Assembly (NCBI GenBank): GCA_029260115.1
Contig: JAJDDW010000114.1
Location: forward strand, 1 to 64,000
DNA: 64,000 nt
Source of the DNA: Phycisphaerae bacterium
Lineage (GTDB): Bacteria > Planctomycetota > Phycisphaerae > UBA1845
Reading direction: 5' to 3'
A model generated the notes under the pieces. It was not told the origin of the DNA. It was given only the letters and a program-made list of their open reading frames with translations, and searched no databases. A program made the translations under genes and the position numbers. This document shows, one piece after another, positions 25,278 through 34,331 of the stretch. Positions within the stretch are counted from its first letter, which is position 1. Each line of letters begins with the position of its first letter.

Positions 25278-26945
25278 TCACGCCTTGCCGAAGAACTTTT
25301 CTACTGTGGCTGTCGACGGCGGTCTTGTGATTAGCGATACCACTACCAGCGACACTGTCGAGACCGAGATGATCGTAGCTACGGGCATCATGTCTAAAAA
25401 TAGATACTCACGGTTGGCGCCATAGCCTGCTTGGGCGAACAGATAAACCCAAGCGACGGCGGTACTAATGACACAGGCGTATGCGCCAGCCGTCGTCGTG
25501 CGTTTCCAATAAAGGGCGGCTGCGACTAGTGGGAACAAGCTGGCAAATCCGCTGAAGCACCATACGCCGAGGGTGAACACACCGCCAGGGCGTGTTTGAG
25601 CCAAGAGATACGTAACGATTACAATGAAAACGACGAAGCCGCGTCCTAGTAATAGGCGCTGTTTATCTGACAGTGAGCCATCTTTGGCGTAGTGAGCCAC
25701 GATGTCGTTAGTGAAAATGCTACCAAGACAAAGGAACTGCGAATCCAATGAAGACATAATCGCGGCGAGGATGCCTGCGGTCAGCAATCCACCTAGTACC
25801 GGACCCGTGCTGGAATCGACAAGCTTGCCGAGGACCGCGTTGGGGTTAGAAAATCCGTAAGGAATAATGGGCTTGCCGTCTATCATGGCACTGGTAGCCC
25901 ATACGCCAATCAATACGCAGGGCACCCACACGAGCATGATGAGAATGGGATGCGCGATGACGGACAGTTTAAACGATTTCGCGCTTTTCGCGGTTAACCA
26001 ATGTTGAAAAAGATGCGGAAACATGCCCACGCTTAGCGGAATAAACATATACGTGAGAAACTTCAGATGGCCAATGCCATGCGGCTTAACCGGCTTGTTC
26101 GGCGCAGTGCCACGCTGGGACTCTGGCTTATTTTTCCAAGCGGCGAATCTCTTTTCATAGACTTTCACGTCGCCTTTGTAGCGGGTGAGTTGGTCATTTT
26201 CTCGCACGGTGCGGCGCAGTTTGTCGGGATTATGCTTTTGCACCATAGCTGTCGCTTCTTTCACTCCGCCGAGCTTGTCGGAAATAGCTGCGAAAGTGAC
26301 GACGCCTAATATGATAAACACAATGGTCTGAAAAGCGTTGGCCCAGGCTGTGCCGCGCACGCCGCCAAAGAAAACGTAAATCATGACGACGATACAAATT
26401 AGCGCTGAGCCATAGGCGTATGGAATAGCGCCAGCAGCACGAGCGGCTGGGCCTACACCAGCCGCGGGAAAGATGTCAGGTAATGCGCCGCCGGTTAATT
26501 TTTCGATCGTCGTGCCAGCGCCCATGACTCCGATGAGAAGGTATGGAATCACAAGGCCTACGAGGATAGGAAAAAGCAATAATCCAAAGTTGTTAGACTC
26601 AAACCGATCTCTGAAAAACTGAATTTGTGTTGTGTAGCCAAACCGTTTGCCGAATGACCATAACTTAATGCCTATAATGAAGAAACAAGCGGAATGAATG
26701 ATGCCAGACCAAGAGGCCATCTTGCCGTATACGCCGATGCCATCTTTAAAAGTGGCGCCGGTCGAGCCGACGAGGGCGAAGGCAGTCATGGTCGTTCCGA
26801 ACAACGACATGAGCAGTAAAAATGGGCCGATGCTGCGGGATGCTAGGAAATAGTCTGCCGATGTTCCTTTGAACAATCGGCTACTGAAAACCCCGAGAAT
26901 CAAGAGCAAGCCGAGATAAGCTAAGATAATGAGAAGTTGTGTCAT
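25278..26945 (-). CDS. Sodium:solute symporter (SSF family)
   Basis: The 555-residue protein has about 13 predicted membrane helices and the SSF core: ADYFLASRSIGPFLLLMSLFG at the second helix, MASWSGIIHSACFFIIGIKLW, and an SSF signature around GGVRGTAWANAFQTIVF and AGILAAIMSSLDSQFLCLGSIFTND. It imports a small organic solute with sodium. A polar cytoplasmic loop of about 80 residues near position 240 (KHNPDKLRRTVREND and onward) is longer than usual. The start at 26945 overlaps the stop of the DUF3311 gene by 4 bases, with GGAGG 6 bases upstream. DUF3311 proteins frequently pair with SSF transporters as a small subunit. Confidence 0.93.
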   Translation of the reverse strand: MTQLLIILAYLGLLLILGVFSSRLFKGTSADYFLASRSIGPFLLLMSLFGTTMTAFALVGSTGATFKDGIGVYGKMASWSGIIHSACFFIIGIKLWSFGKRFGYTTQIQFFRDRFESNNFGLLLFPILVGLVIPYLLIGVMGAGTTIEKLTGGALPDIFPAAGVGPAARAAGAIPYAYGSALICIVVMIYVFFGGVRGTAWANAFQTIVFIILGVVTFAAISDKLGGVKEATAMVQKHNPDKLRRTVRENDQLTRYKGDVKVYEKRFAAWKNKPESQRGTAPNKPVKPHGIGHLKFLTYMFIPLSVGMFPHLFQHWLTAKSAKSFKLSVIAHPILIMLVWVPCVLIGVWATSAMIDGKPIIPYGFSNPNAVLGKLVDSSTGPVLGGLLTAGILAAIMSSLDSQFLCLGSIFTNDIVAHYAKDGSLSDKQRLLLGRGFVVFIVIVTYLLAQTRPGGVFTLGVWCFSGFASLFPLVAAALYWKRTTTAGAYACVISTAVAWVYLFAQAGYGANREYLFLDMMPVATIISVSTVSLVVVSLITRPPSTATVEKFFGKA

Positions 26946-27184
26946 GCTTTGCCTCCGTTTTTAGAAGCTCGTGCATTTACCGGTTGGACATCATCCAATT
27001 CGCTTGGCCAACAGTATACTACGGCTAGTGCCCACAAGATGCCGGAGGCGAGTGATATGCCCGCATGATAGGCTAGCCCGATGGGTACGAAACCGAATAC
27101 TAATGTTTCGGAATTATCCCACCACCACCAATCGTGATGAAGGAACGCGAGAAGAATGATTGAGCCGTATATGATTTTTTTCAT
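26942..27184 (-). CDS. DUF3311 small membrane protein
   Basis: The 80-residue protein starts at ATG 27184, inside the stop region of the upstream flavoenzyme gene (ATGA overlap). It has two membrane helices, IIYGSIILLAFLHHDWWWWD and LAYHAGISLASGILWALAVVYC. The segment LHHDWWWWDN...VFGFVPIGLAYH matches DUF3311, a two-helix family encoded directly upstream of SSF symporters and thought to be a small partner subunit. The stop overlaps the symporter start by 4 bases. A longer frame from 27235 exists but has no better start. Confidence 0.88.
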   Translation of the reverse strand: MKKIIYGSIILLAFLHHDWWWWDNSETLVFGFVPIGLAYHAGISLASGILWALAVVYCWPSELDDVQPVNARASKNGGKA

Positions 27185-28443
27185 GTGGTTTCCGTACCCG
27201 TTTTCAAATCGCTCGGCTGGGGGAGCGTAATCCATTGTCGCATGGTGTCAAACATTTGCGCGACTTCATCGTTAAAGACGTCGCCAATCAGGATTCGCAC
27301 CAAGTGGTCGCGGTGGTGTGGGAATTCCTTCATAAATTGGCCGAAACTAAAATCTCGATTATAAAAAGCTTCGACTAGTTGCCGGATCATGTTCATGCCG
27401 TGTAGCAATTCCGGCGCAAAGCAACCCAGCTTGTTCCCTGATAAATCCTTATCGCTTAACCCTTGATGAATGGCGTCGGCGGCTAATTCTCCGCTTTTTA
27501 GTGCCAGCATAATGCCAGACGAATAGACGGGATCCATAAAGCCAAAGGCGTCCCCGATGAGTACCCAACCGTCCCCGGCCATTTGATCGGCGCGGTAGGA
27601 AAAGTCTGTGGTAACGAAGCCTTTGGTGATACGCTCAGCTTTTTCAAGTCGACGCAAGATGCCTGGACACTTCGCGATTTCCTCGTCGAGCGTGACTAAG
27701 GGATCGTTGCCGCGGCCAGTACAGAGATACGATGGCGGCGCGACTACGCCGATACTGGTGACGCCATTGCAAAGCGGGATATACCAGAACCAGCCATCCC
27801 TTTTTGGCATGTGGATGATGATCGTCGCCCCACTATTGCGCCCTTCATCGCGATACGCCCCTTTGTAATAGGCATAAATCGCCGCGTTTTTGAATTTTGG
27901 GTCAGGGCGGCGCAGTTTCAATTGCTTAGCTAGGATGGAACTCATGCCGGAGGCGTCTACAACTACCTTGGCGAAAGTATCTTCGGAACCGGCATCGGTC
28001 ACGACACGAACGCCAACTGCTTTGCCCCCTTCAAAGAGGACTTCTTTAACACGTACGCCTTCACGCACAATCACTCCCTGTGAAATGGCGTTGTCTAGCA
28101 TCATTCTATCGAATACATCTCGCTCTACCTGCCATGTTATCGAGCAGGGACTGTCATCGCGATCGGTAAAGTAGAATGGTTGAGAGTCCTTGCCGGACGT
28201 CGAGACGAATTGCACACTTTCCTTACGGGGGAAATTTGAAGCTTCCATCTTTTCGAGCATGCCCAATCTTTTGAAGGTCCAATACGTTTGCGGCATGAGC
28301 GACTCGCCGATATGCGGTCGCGGAAACAATGACTGTTCAAGCACCATCACGTTTCGACCTTGCTGGGCTAAAATGGTCGCGGCTGTCGCACCGGCTGGTC
28401 CGCCGCCAATTATCGCACAATCGTAATCGGCTGTATGGCTCAT
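27181..28443 (-). CDS. Flavin-dependent halogenase-like FAD oxidoreductase
   Basis: The 420-residue protein has a Rossmann FAD-binding N-terminus (CAIIGGGPAGATAATILAQQ), a second motif GESLMP at residues 47-51, and GDAFGFMDPVYSSGIMLALKS near residue 300. GESLMP and the later W218-x-W-x-I-P223 (DGWFWYIPL) are hallmarks of the flavin-dependent halogenase family, in the CndH/PltA-like branch; Lys74 in FPRKESVQF could be the halogenase-type lysine. Geranylgeranyl-reductase-like oxidoreductases share the fold, so halogenation is not certain. The start and stop overlap both neighbours by 4 bases, inside a five-gene run with a chorismate-lyase-like gene immediately upstream, which hints at an aromatic substrate. 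Confidence 0.82.
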   Translation of the reverse strand: MSHTADYDCAIIGGGPAGATAATILAQQGRNVMVLEQSLFPRPHIGESLMPQTYWTFKRLGMLEKMEASNFPRKESVQFVSTSGKDSQPFYFTDRDDSPCSITWQVERDVFDRMMLDNAISQGVIVREGVRVKEVLFEGGKAVGVRVVTDAGSEDTFAKVVVDASGMSSILAKQLKLRRPDPKFKNAAIYAYYKGAYRDEGRNSGATIIIHMPKRDGWFWYIPLCNGVTSIGVVAPPSYLCTGRGNDPLVTLDEEIAKCPGILRRLEKAERITKGFVTTDFSYRADQMAGDGWVLIGDAFGFMDPVYSSGIMLALKSGELAADAIHQGLSDKDLSGNKLGCFAPELLHGMNMIRQLVEAFYNRDFSFGQFMKEFPHHRDHLVRILIGDVFNDEVAQMFDTMRQWITLPQPSDLKTGTETT

Positions 28444-29054
28444 GGTTGATCGTCACCTTTATCCGAGAGGCTAATATTATGATCTTGGCTAACATTGAGT
28501 ACGACTTCAAATAGTTCGATGGCGGGCTGATGATGGCAATAGATAATGCCAATGCGGCCAAAGCTTTCCTGGGTGACGACAGGCTCAGTGCTTTTCCAAA
28601 TAGCCGCTTCTGGCGAGAGCTGTAGCAGCCAACATGGTTCTATGCGACGAAGCACGTTGTGACTAATCAGAATATCACCCAACGGGCGTTGCTTGGCAAG
28701 TATCTCCTCGCGCACTTCCGTTGACAGCGCATCAAGGTCTAGACGAACGATACCGTATTCAACAATGGTGTTTGAACTTGGCAAGGTCAACACAATCTCT
28801 CTGGTATAGCAATGCTCATCAAGATGGTATCGCAATACGCGCAGCGCGACAGATTCGCCGTGGTAATTTTGGAGCGTGGTGGTCATGTGGTTTTGATGCG
28901 TGAGTAGCTCGCGCACTGTGCGGGGTAATGACTTGTCGTCAACCGGTTGAATACCGTCAAGGCACATCGGCTGATCGAAGAAAGGCTTCGCGAGAAGAGA
29001 CAAGGCCGACAGCGCGTTGTCGCAACTGGTGATGTGGTCAGGCCGGGAGATCAC
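28440..29054 (-). CDS. Chorismate pyruvate-lyase-like protein (DUF98/UbiC fold)
   Basis: The 204-residue protein resembles the DUF98/UbiC family. The region LLTHQNHMTTTLQNYHGESV corresponds to the L-T-x-D-G-S-M-T-x-x-L-E-x-x-x-G opening of that family, followed by LRVLRYHLDEHCYTREIVLTL, then VEYGIVRLDLDALSTEVREEI and RPLGDILISHNVLRR. The family cleaves chorismate to 4-hydroxybenzoate and pyruvate, or makes 3-hydroxybenzoate in relatives. It is not a strict match, and I cannot confirm the catalytic Arg/Glu, so chorismate lyase activity is inferred. Starts and stops overlap the HemW-like gene and the flavoenzyme gene by 4 bases. Confidence 0.72.
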   Translation of the reverse strand: MISRPDHITSCDNALSALSLLAKPFFDQPMCLDGIQPVDDKSLPRTVRELLTHQNHMTTTLQNYHGESVALRVLRYHLDEHCYTREIVLTLPSSNTIVEYGIVRLDLDALSTEVREEILAKQRPLGDILISHNVLRRIEPCWLLQLSPEAAIWKSTEPVVTQESFGRIGIIYCHHQPAIELFEVVLNVSQDHNISLSDKGDDQP

Positions 29055-30364
29055 GCTAAGTTGTCACCTTGAAATTGTGGTTCAAAAAAAGCAGGCAACA
29101 GCCCATCCACCCGAAGCAAACCTTGGCGAGACAGATGTAGCTGCTGGCCGGTGACCGTTGCGAAACCTTTGTCGATTAGCGAGTTAACGACGTCTGCATA
29201 AACATCCAATACGTCAACATCGAATTTAGCCTGAAAATAAGGGGCGTCGATGCGGCCTAATTTAAGTTGTAATACAAGCTCACGAATCAAAGCTTGGCGC
29301 GGTGTCATTTGCATCGCGCGAGATAGTGGCAGTTCACCGGCTTGTAGCTTGCCGATATAGTCTTCCCATTTGTCGGCGTTTTGATAATGCACACCTTGGA
29401 AGTGAGAAAAGGAGGCTACGCCCATGCCAATCATATCGGCGCCGTGCCATATGGAATCGCGATAAACAAAGCCCGAACCAACCGACGGCTTGACTAGCGT
29501 ATAGCCACTGGACACCACATATCCGGCCGCTTCAAAAGCTCGAAAAGCGTAGTCCGTCCAGGCACGCTTGGTGGGCCAATCTGCCACCGGTGAAGCAGTG
29601 CCTGATTGCGTCATTTCATGAGAGATCGTTGTGTTGCGGGGCAGCTCCATTTGATAAATGGTGACGCTGTCCGGGTCGAGTGCGACAGCTTTGCTGACCG
29701 TATCCTCCCAAGTCTTCGTGGTATCGCCCACCATGCCAGCGATGAGGTCGATGTTAATTTGATCAAATCCAACTTCGCGCGCCCAATCGTAAGCGCGGAT
29801 AATCTCTGGGGATTTATGCGCCCGGCCATTAAGCTCTAACACGTGGTCGTCGAAATGTTCGACGCCTAAACTTAAACGTGTCACGCCGATGGCTTTGATG
29901 GTTTCAAGCTTGCTTTTTTTCAGCGTGCCCGGTTCACATTCAAAAGTTACTTCTTTCGCTTTTTCCCAGTTCCAATATTTTGCGATACGATCGACAAGAC
30001 GCTGTAACTGGGCCTCGCTCAAGAACGAGGGAGTTCCGCCGCCAAAGTATACGAATTCAAAGTGACGATCTTTTAGCCCTGCCCGGTCGGCGTACAGGGC
30101 GACCTCTTGACCAAGGGCGTCGAGATACGTTTCGACTTCGTTGGAATTCTTGTCGGTGTAAACGCGGAAGTAACAAAATTTGCATCGTTTTCTACAAAAC
30201 GGAATATGAATATACAACCCGACGGGCGAGGTATCGGTTAAGGGTTTATCCATAAAGTCATTGGCCTTGGAAATATGCTTAGCCGACCACTCTGAGAACG
30301 GTGGATAGTTAGCGACGAAATAGGTGCCGACTTCAGTTTTATCGTTAAGAATTTCCAAATCCAC
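29051..30364 (-). CDS. HemW/HemN-like radical SAM oxidoreductase
   Basis: The 437-residue protein has the HemN/HemW cluster motif HIPFCRKRCKFCYFRV (C57, C61, C64), followed by FVYFGGGTPSFLSEAQL and INIDLIAGMVGDT, and a C-terminal HemN_C-type winged domain (LIRELVLQLKLGRID). HemW is a heme chaperone and HemN oxidises coproporphyrinogen; other members of this family act in secondary metabolism as methyltransferases or cyclopropanases. An N-terminal extension of about 45 residues precedes the radical SAM core. It leads the five-gene overlapping run, so it probably works with the chorismate-lyase-like and flavin enzymes rather than in heme synthesis. Confidence 0.83.
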   Translation of the reverse strand: MDLEILNDKTEVGTYFVANYPPFSEWSAKHISKANDFMDKPLTDTSPVGLYIHIPFCRKRCKFCYFRVYTDKNSNEVETYLDALGQEVALYADRAGLKDRHFEFVYFGGGTPSFLSEAQLQRLVDRIAKYWNWEKAKEVTFECEPGTLKKSKLETIKAIGVTRLSLGVEHFDDHVLELNGRAHKSPEIIRAYDWAREVGFDQINIDLIAGMVGDTTKTWEDTVSKAVALDPDSVTIYQMELPRNTTISHEMTQSGTASPVADWPTKRAWTDYAFRAFEAAGYVVSSGYTLVKPSVGSGFVYRDSIWHGADMIGMGVASFSHFQGVHYQNADKWEDYIGKLQAGELPLSRAMQMTPRQALIRELVLQLKLGRIDAPYFQAKFDVDVLDVYADVVNSLIDKGFATVTGQQLHLSRQGLLRVDGLLPAFFEPQFQGDNLA

Positions 30365-30562
30365 AGTGTCGGCTCGCTTGGTTCTGTCATTTCGTCAGGG
30401 TTACCGCCGTCCTGCATCCAATAATGGCCATGGCGCGATTGGCGGACGATTTCGCTTCCTTACATTCCTTAATCAGTATAGCGACTTGGCGAAGCGACTC
30501 AATGTAAAATCTTGTGGACCAACGTATTGGGACGTAGTCGTTACATGCCCCAGATGAGAATC

Positions 30563-31717
30563 TCAGGCGAAGGCCGATGCGTAGATTTCTAGAAGCTCCT
30601 CTTCGCCTACGGGTCGAGGATTAAAGCCTGCAGTCCACTGTTTACCAGCTAGGGCAGCTAAAGCGGGTAGACGGCTGCGATTAACACCGCAATCGTTTAA
30701 ACGTGTCGGCAGGCCGCTGTTTGCTAGAAATTTTGATAACTGCTGAGCAAGCAATTCTGGATCATCTACGAGATCTGCGTAGACATTATTTCCTTTAGCA
30801 CAATTATAACGCACCACATGCGGCAGTAACAAACCCACCGCTTGGCCATGGACGATACCACATTGCGATGTCAATGGATTGGCACACGCATGGGCGGCAC
30901 CTAACATGGACTGCTCTATAGCTGCCCCCGCGAGGTGCGCACCTAGCAACATATTCGCCCGCGCTCGATCATCGCCTGGCGATACAATTACAGTTCCATA
31001 AGACGAGGATAATAACAGCCAAGCCTGTTTAGACAATTCTCGTGACACGTCGTTGCGGCGCGTCGTGCCTGCGGTCTCGACCGCGTGGGCTATGGCATCT
31101 ATTCCAGCGGCAGCAGCCACTGCGGCCGGTTGGCTGCTGGTGAGTTGAGGATCGAGAATGGTAAGTCTGGGGCGAAGTCCACCCTCCTTAGGCAAACGAC
31201 GATCTCCGCATACCATCTTTTGTTTAGAATCTACGTCACTAATCAGGGCGAACGATTGGGCTTCGCTACCCGTACCAGCCGTCGTGGGAACAAGTATCGT
31301 TGGCAGCAATGCGTCGGTCGCTTTACCCTCCCCCCAATAATCCGCTATCGTTCGTCCGCCCGTAAGAATCAGGTTGATTCCTTTGGCGCAGTCCATCGCG
31401 CTACCACCACCCAAACCCACGATGAAGTCTATCGGATGCTGCCGCGCTAATGTCACACCGGCTGCGACGTTATCCGTGGTGGGATTTTCGTGCGTGCCAT
31501 CGAAGAGAAAAACATCTACGCCGGCGTCCCGTAAAGATTGTCTTGCCCGATCAGCGTAGCCTGCACGGACTATGCCGGGGTCGGTCACCAATAAGGCACA
31601 TGTCGCTCCCTCTTCTCGTGCGCATTGACCTAAATCATCCAGCAATCCATGGCCAAATAGGACGCGCACCGGTGAGTGGGTGAGGATAGCTGGCAGCGTG
31701 AACGGATCGGAGGTCAT
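30563..31717 (-). CDS. Iron-containing alcohol dehydrogenase
   Basis: The ATG at 31717 overlaps the upstream stop by 4 bases; an in-frame extension to 31846 lies inside that gene and is not used. The 384-residue product is a group III ADH. The NAD-binding loop is VGLGGGSAMDCAKGINLI and PTTAGTGSEA is the next motif. Metal-site sequences GIDAIAHAVETA and HGQAVGLLLPHVVRYN supply the Asp and His iron ligands. It interconverts an alcohol and aldehyde with NAD(P). It follows the LuxC/ALDH-like and LuxE-like genes, so together they could reduce an activated acid through an aldehyde to an alcohol. Confidence 0.9.
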   Translation of the reverse strand: MTSDPFTLPAILTHSPVRVLFGHGLLDDLGQCAREEGATCALLVTDPGIVRAGYADRARQSLRDAGVDVFLFDGTHENPTTDNVAAGVTLARQHPIDFIVGLGGGSAMDCAKGINLILTGGRTIADYWGEGKATDALLPTILVPTTAGTGSEAQSFALISDVDSKQKMVCGDRRLPKEGGLRPRLTILDPQLTSSQPAAVAAAAGIDAIAHAVETAGTTRRNDVSRELSKQAWLLLSSSYGTVIVSPGDDRARANMLLGAHLAGAAIEQSMLGAAHACANPLTSQCGIVHGQAVGLLLPHVVRYNCAKGNNVYADLVDDPELLAQQLSKFLANSGLPTRLNDCGVNRSRLPALAALAGKQWTAGFNPRPVGEEELLEIYASAFA

Positions 31718-33135
31718 GCGGCTGACTCGACTTGGAAAGCCCGCTGACGATAAAGATGCTCGAACAGGTTGCCCTCGTGGGGCTGGTCCCAACTTAGCTG
31801 ATAAGTAGGGATCGCGCCGATATTCAATCGATCTATATGAGAACAAGCCATCAAAGTTTTCTTGAATGACTCGTCATGTGTGATGGCTGTGGCAACAAGC
31901 GTTGGGCCTATTGCAGTAGGCATTTGATCGATCGGACACTCAACGACGGAGGCGAACGGAAACAAAAATTCCCGGTTGGAAAGTGGATGATCTCGATCGT
32001 CACAGTGAATAATCGTCGGTAACAAATAAGCACACTTTCCCAGGTGCGCGAGTCGATCCTGTCCTCGTTGCTTTTGGGTTAGGTCTGTCGCGCCGTCAAT
32101 GTTCAAATCGTTATCGATCATGGCAGAAATTTGCGTGGCGACATTTGCATTAGCAAACGCTGCAATCTGAGCGTCTGCATGGTCCGAAGGTAACGCTTGT
32201 ATAGCTGAAAGTTTTTTCGCCAGCGCTTCTGCGATCTCTCGCCCATGCCTTGGCGTCCAAACACCGGAAGCATTGATGCAAGATCGGCCTCCATTGGCCG
32301 CGATGGAGGCCGCGATCATGTCGATATGCTTTTCCCAATCGTCAACCTCATCCTCGCCGAACAATATTTTGCTAAAGCCAGGCCCATGCACTTCGACACG
32401 CGGATCGTCTTTATACGGCTCGGTCGTAGCGGAACCTCCGAAGAGCATGGAACGATCTACCTGACGAAGTAATTCACTTGCACCAGCATGATCTGTCGGA
32501 TAAAAACCGAAAGCTTCCTTGGGGACGCCGGCTTCGATAAACGCTTGAATCATACGGTATGGCGTCCAAGGTTCCTCGCGACCGGGCTTGAGCATGATCG
32601 GCGCTTTGAGTGCGATCGCCGGTGCCCATAATGAATGTACACCGGGCGAGTTGCTTGGCAACACGGCGCCGAATACACGGCCATCTCTGAAGAAACTGAG
32701 CGTGCCACCAGCGCTAGTTCCATGACCAATATCTAGAATGGATAGATCAAAGCCCCGCGTCAGACCGCGAATAACAGTTTCAATATTGCTTAAGATGTTG
32801 TAAATCTTCGAGGCGTTGTGGCGGCAATATGTGATCGGCATGCCCGTCGTGGCGGAGAGCTGTTTCACATAATCATCGAACGATTGCTTCGAATCGCCAA
32901 GCGGCAGTGAGGCTGTCATGAATAATTCTGCGGCGTGGCGAGACATTTCCATAAGCTCAGCCACGCTAAATCCTTCAAGCACATCGTCGGCTAAGAGACT
33001 TTTGTCGCGACCGATGACGCCGCTGTTTACTTGGCTAACCGAAGCGACTGGCTCTCCGGTGGCATGATGAAGAATATCTACTTTTGTCATGCTCTCGTAA
33101 GGTTGACCGAGTCGCAGTGCGGGGATGTGTAACAT
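31714..33135 (-). CDS. Acyl reductase, LuxC/ALDH superfamily
   Basis: The 473-residue protein has the aldehyde-dehydrogenase fold: FGAVLPSNSPGVHSLWAPAI, then APIMLKPG with Lys183, and MLFGGSATTEP. The active-site cysteine lies in NGGRSCINAS (C286). In true ALDHs the general-base Glu lies in an E-L-G-G-K motif. Here the matching segment is VEVHGPGFSK, with His250 and no Glu. Loss of that base is typical of acyl-CoA reductases such as LuxC, which release aldehyde instead of hydrolysing the thioester. The start overlaps the LuxE-like stop by 1 base (TAATG) and the stop overlaps the alcohol dehydrogenase start by 4 bases. Confidence 0.84.
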   Translation of the reverse strand: MLHIPALRLGQPYESMTKVDILHHATGEPVASVSQVNSGVIGRDKSLLADDVLEGFSVAELMEMSRHAAELFMTASLPLGDSKQSFDDYVKQLSATTGMPITYCRHNASKIYNILSNIETVIRGLTRGFDLSILDIGHGTSAGGTLSFFRDGRVFGAVLPSNSPGVHSLWAPAIALKAPIMLKPGREEPWTPYRMIQAFIEAGVPKEAFGFYPTDHAGASELLRQVDRSMLFGGSATTEPYKDDPRVEVHGPGFSKILFGEDEVDDWEKHIDMIAASIAANGGRSCINASGVWTPRHGREIAEALAKKLSAIQALPSDHADAQIAAFANANVATQISAMIDNDLNIDGATDLTQKQRGQDRLAHLGKCAYLLPTIIHCDDRDHPLSNREFLFPFASVVECPIDQMPTAIGPTLVATAITHDESFKKTLMACSHIDRLNIGAIPTYQLSWDQPHEGNLFEHLYRQRAFQVESAA

Positions 33136-34241
33136 TAATAAACCCCTTCAACAATCGGCGTAGCGAAGCCCGAGAACGGACGTACATCACCAATACCATC
33201 CCACGCGTAGGCCTCGCATGGCGCATGTCGAATACCTTCGTCGCGTTCTAAAAATCGCGGCATGAAAAATTCTTTGGTTAAAGTCGTAAGACGAGCACGC
33301 CCGGTCTCACCATAATCAACCACGCGGTCGGTTTGATCGGGGTCGACAACCTCAATCATCGCACGCGGCGACGGGGGATAATAGATAACACTATAATTAT
33401 CAGCAGGCTCGTACGGCTTATGGCAAGCGAGACCCATCAACGTGTTGCCATATGTCGGGACGAATTCGATCGATCCTTCCAGCAATTCCTCGCGGGCGAA
33501 GCGGTGGAACTGAGCGGTTAATTGCGTACCTCCACAGAATACGCCTTTGATACCCAACTTCTTGAGTGACACCCGCTCGCACAAAGCTTCGAGTAATTTT
33601 GGCGTCGTGAATATGCACTGAATGTTTTTATGCGCGCGGAGCAAAGTCAGCCCTTGGTTGATGGCGTGGTCCTTGTATTCGTGCATTTCTGCCATGCGAC
33701 CAGACTTAATCAGCTTAGTCACCCACCTAGGGTCCAGATCAATGCTAAAGCAAATGCCACCACGAAATTGACACAGATGCTCTACCGCGAGGCGCAACCG
33801 GCGCGGGCCACTAGGACCGAGCATGAGCCAGTCTGCGCCTTTGGGAAAAGCTTCATCGGAAAGCGTACGGCTAAACAGTTCGTAATCGATCTTGAAATCT
33901 TCGATGTTGATCCGCGCTTTGGGACGCCCCGTACTCCCGCCGGTTTCAAAAACGTAAATCGGCTGGCCGGCACAACCCTTGGGAACCCACCGTCTAATGT
34001 CGCCTTCGCGCAGCCATTCGTCACGAAAATTATCAAACTTCTTCAGATCGTCGTAGACCTGGATTTCTTTTCGCGGATCCCAGCTCAGATTAGCAGCGTA
34101 ATCCAGCCAGAATGGGCATCCGGTATCTGGATCAAAGTGCCAGGAGACTGTCTCTCTGGTATGCTCATCCAGGCGTTCTCGCACCTGCTCGATGCGCTGA
34201 TCCAAAGATAGTCCTGATGATGTCGTGGAAGATGGTGTCAC
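33135..34241 (-). CDS. LuxE/PaaK-like acyl-adenylating enzyme
   Basis: The 368-residue protein starts at GTG 34241, with AAGGA 8 bases upstream. The adenylation phosphate-binding loop reads VFETGGSTGRPKA, and IFTTPKLLEALC, GVFCGGTQLTAQFH and FVPTYGNTLMGL follow, in the order of the ANL superfamily. Its length matches LuxE acyl-protein synthetases, which lack the normal C-terminal domain and hand an acyl group to LuxC. It precedes the LuxC-like gene in a one-base overlap, which strongly supports a LuxE-LuxC style pair. The substrate acid is unknown. It leads the three-gene unit 34241-30563. Confidence 0.83.
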   Translation of the reverse strand: MTPSSTTSSGLSLDQRIEQVRERLDEHTRETVSWHFDPDTGCPFWLDYAANLSWDPRKEIQVYDDLKKFDNFRDEWLREGDIRRWVPKGCAGQPIYVFETGGSTGRPKARINIEDFKIDYELFSRTLSDEAFPKGADWLMLGPSGPRRLRLAVEHLCQFRGGICFSIDLDPRWVTKLIKSGRMAEMHEYKDHAINQGLTLLRAHKNIQCIFTTPKLLEALCERVSLKKLGIKGVFCGGTQLTAQFHRFAREELLEGSIEFVPTYGNTLMGLACHKPYEPADNYSVIYYPPSPRAMIEVVDPDQTDRVVDYGETGRARLTTLTKEFFMPRFLERDEGIRHAPCEAYAWDGIGDVRPFSGFATPIVEGVY

Positions 34242-34331
34242 TGAAAAATTCCTTAACCAATCAAAAACATTACAATAGCCTTATTGGACGCGCTTGGATG
34301 CGAGTAACACATAGCTGCCAACCTACGCAAC

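Noticed and set aside
33630..34211. 193-codon plus-strand frame opposite the LuxE-like gene
   Set aside because: It is antisense to a clearly conserved ANL-fold gene and shows no domain.
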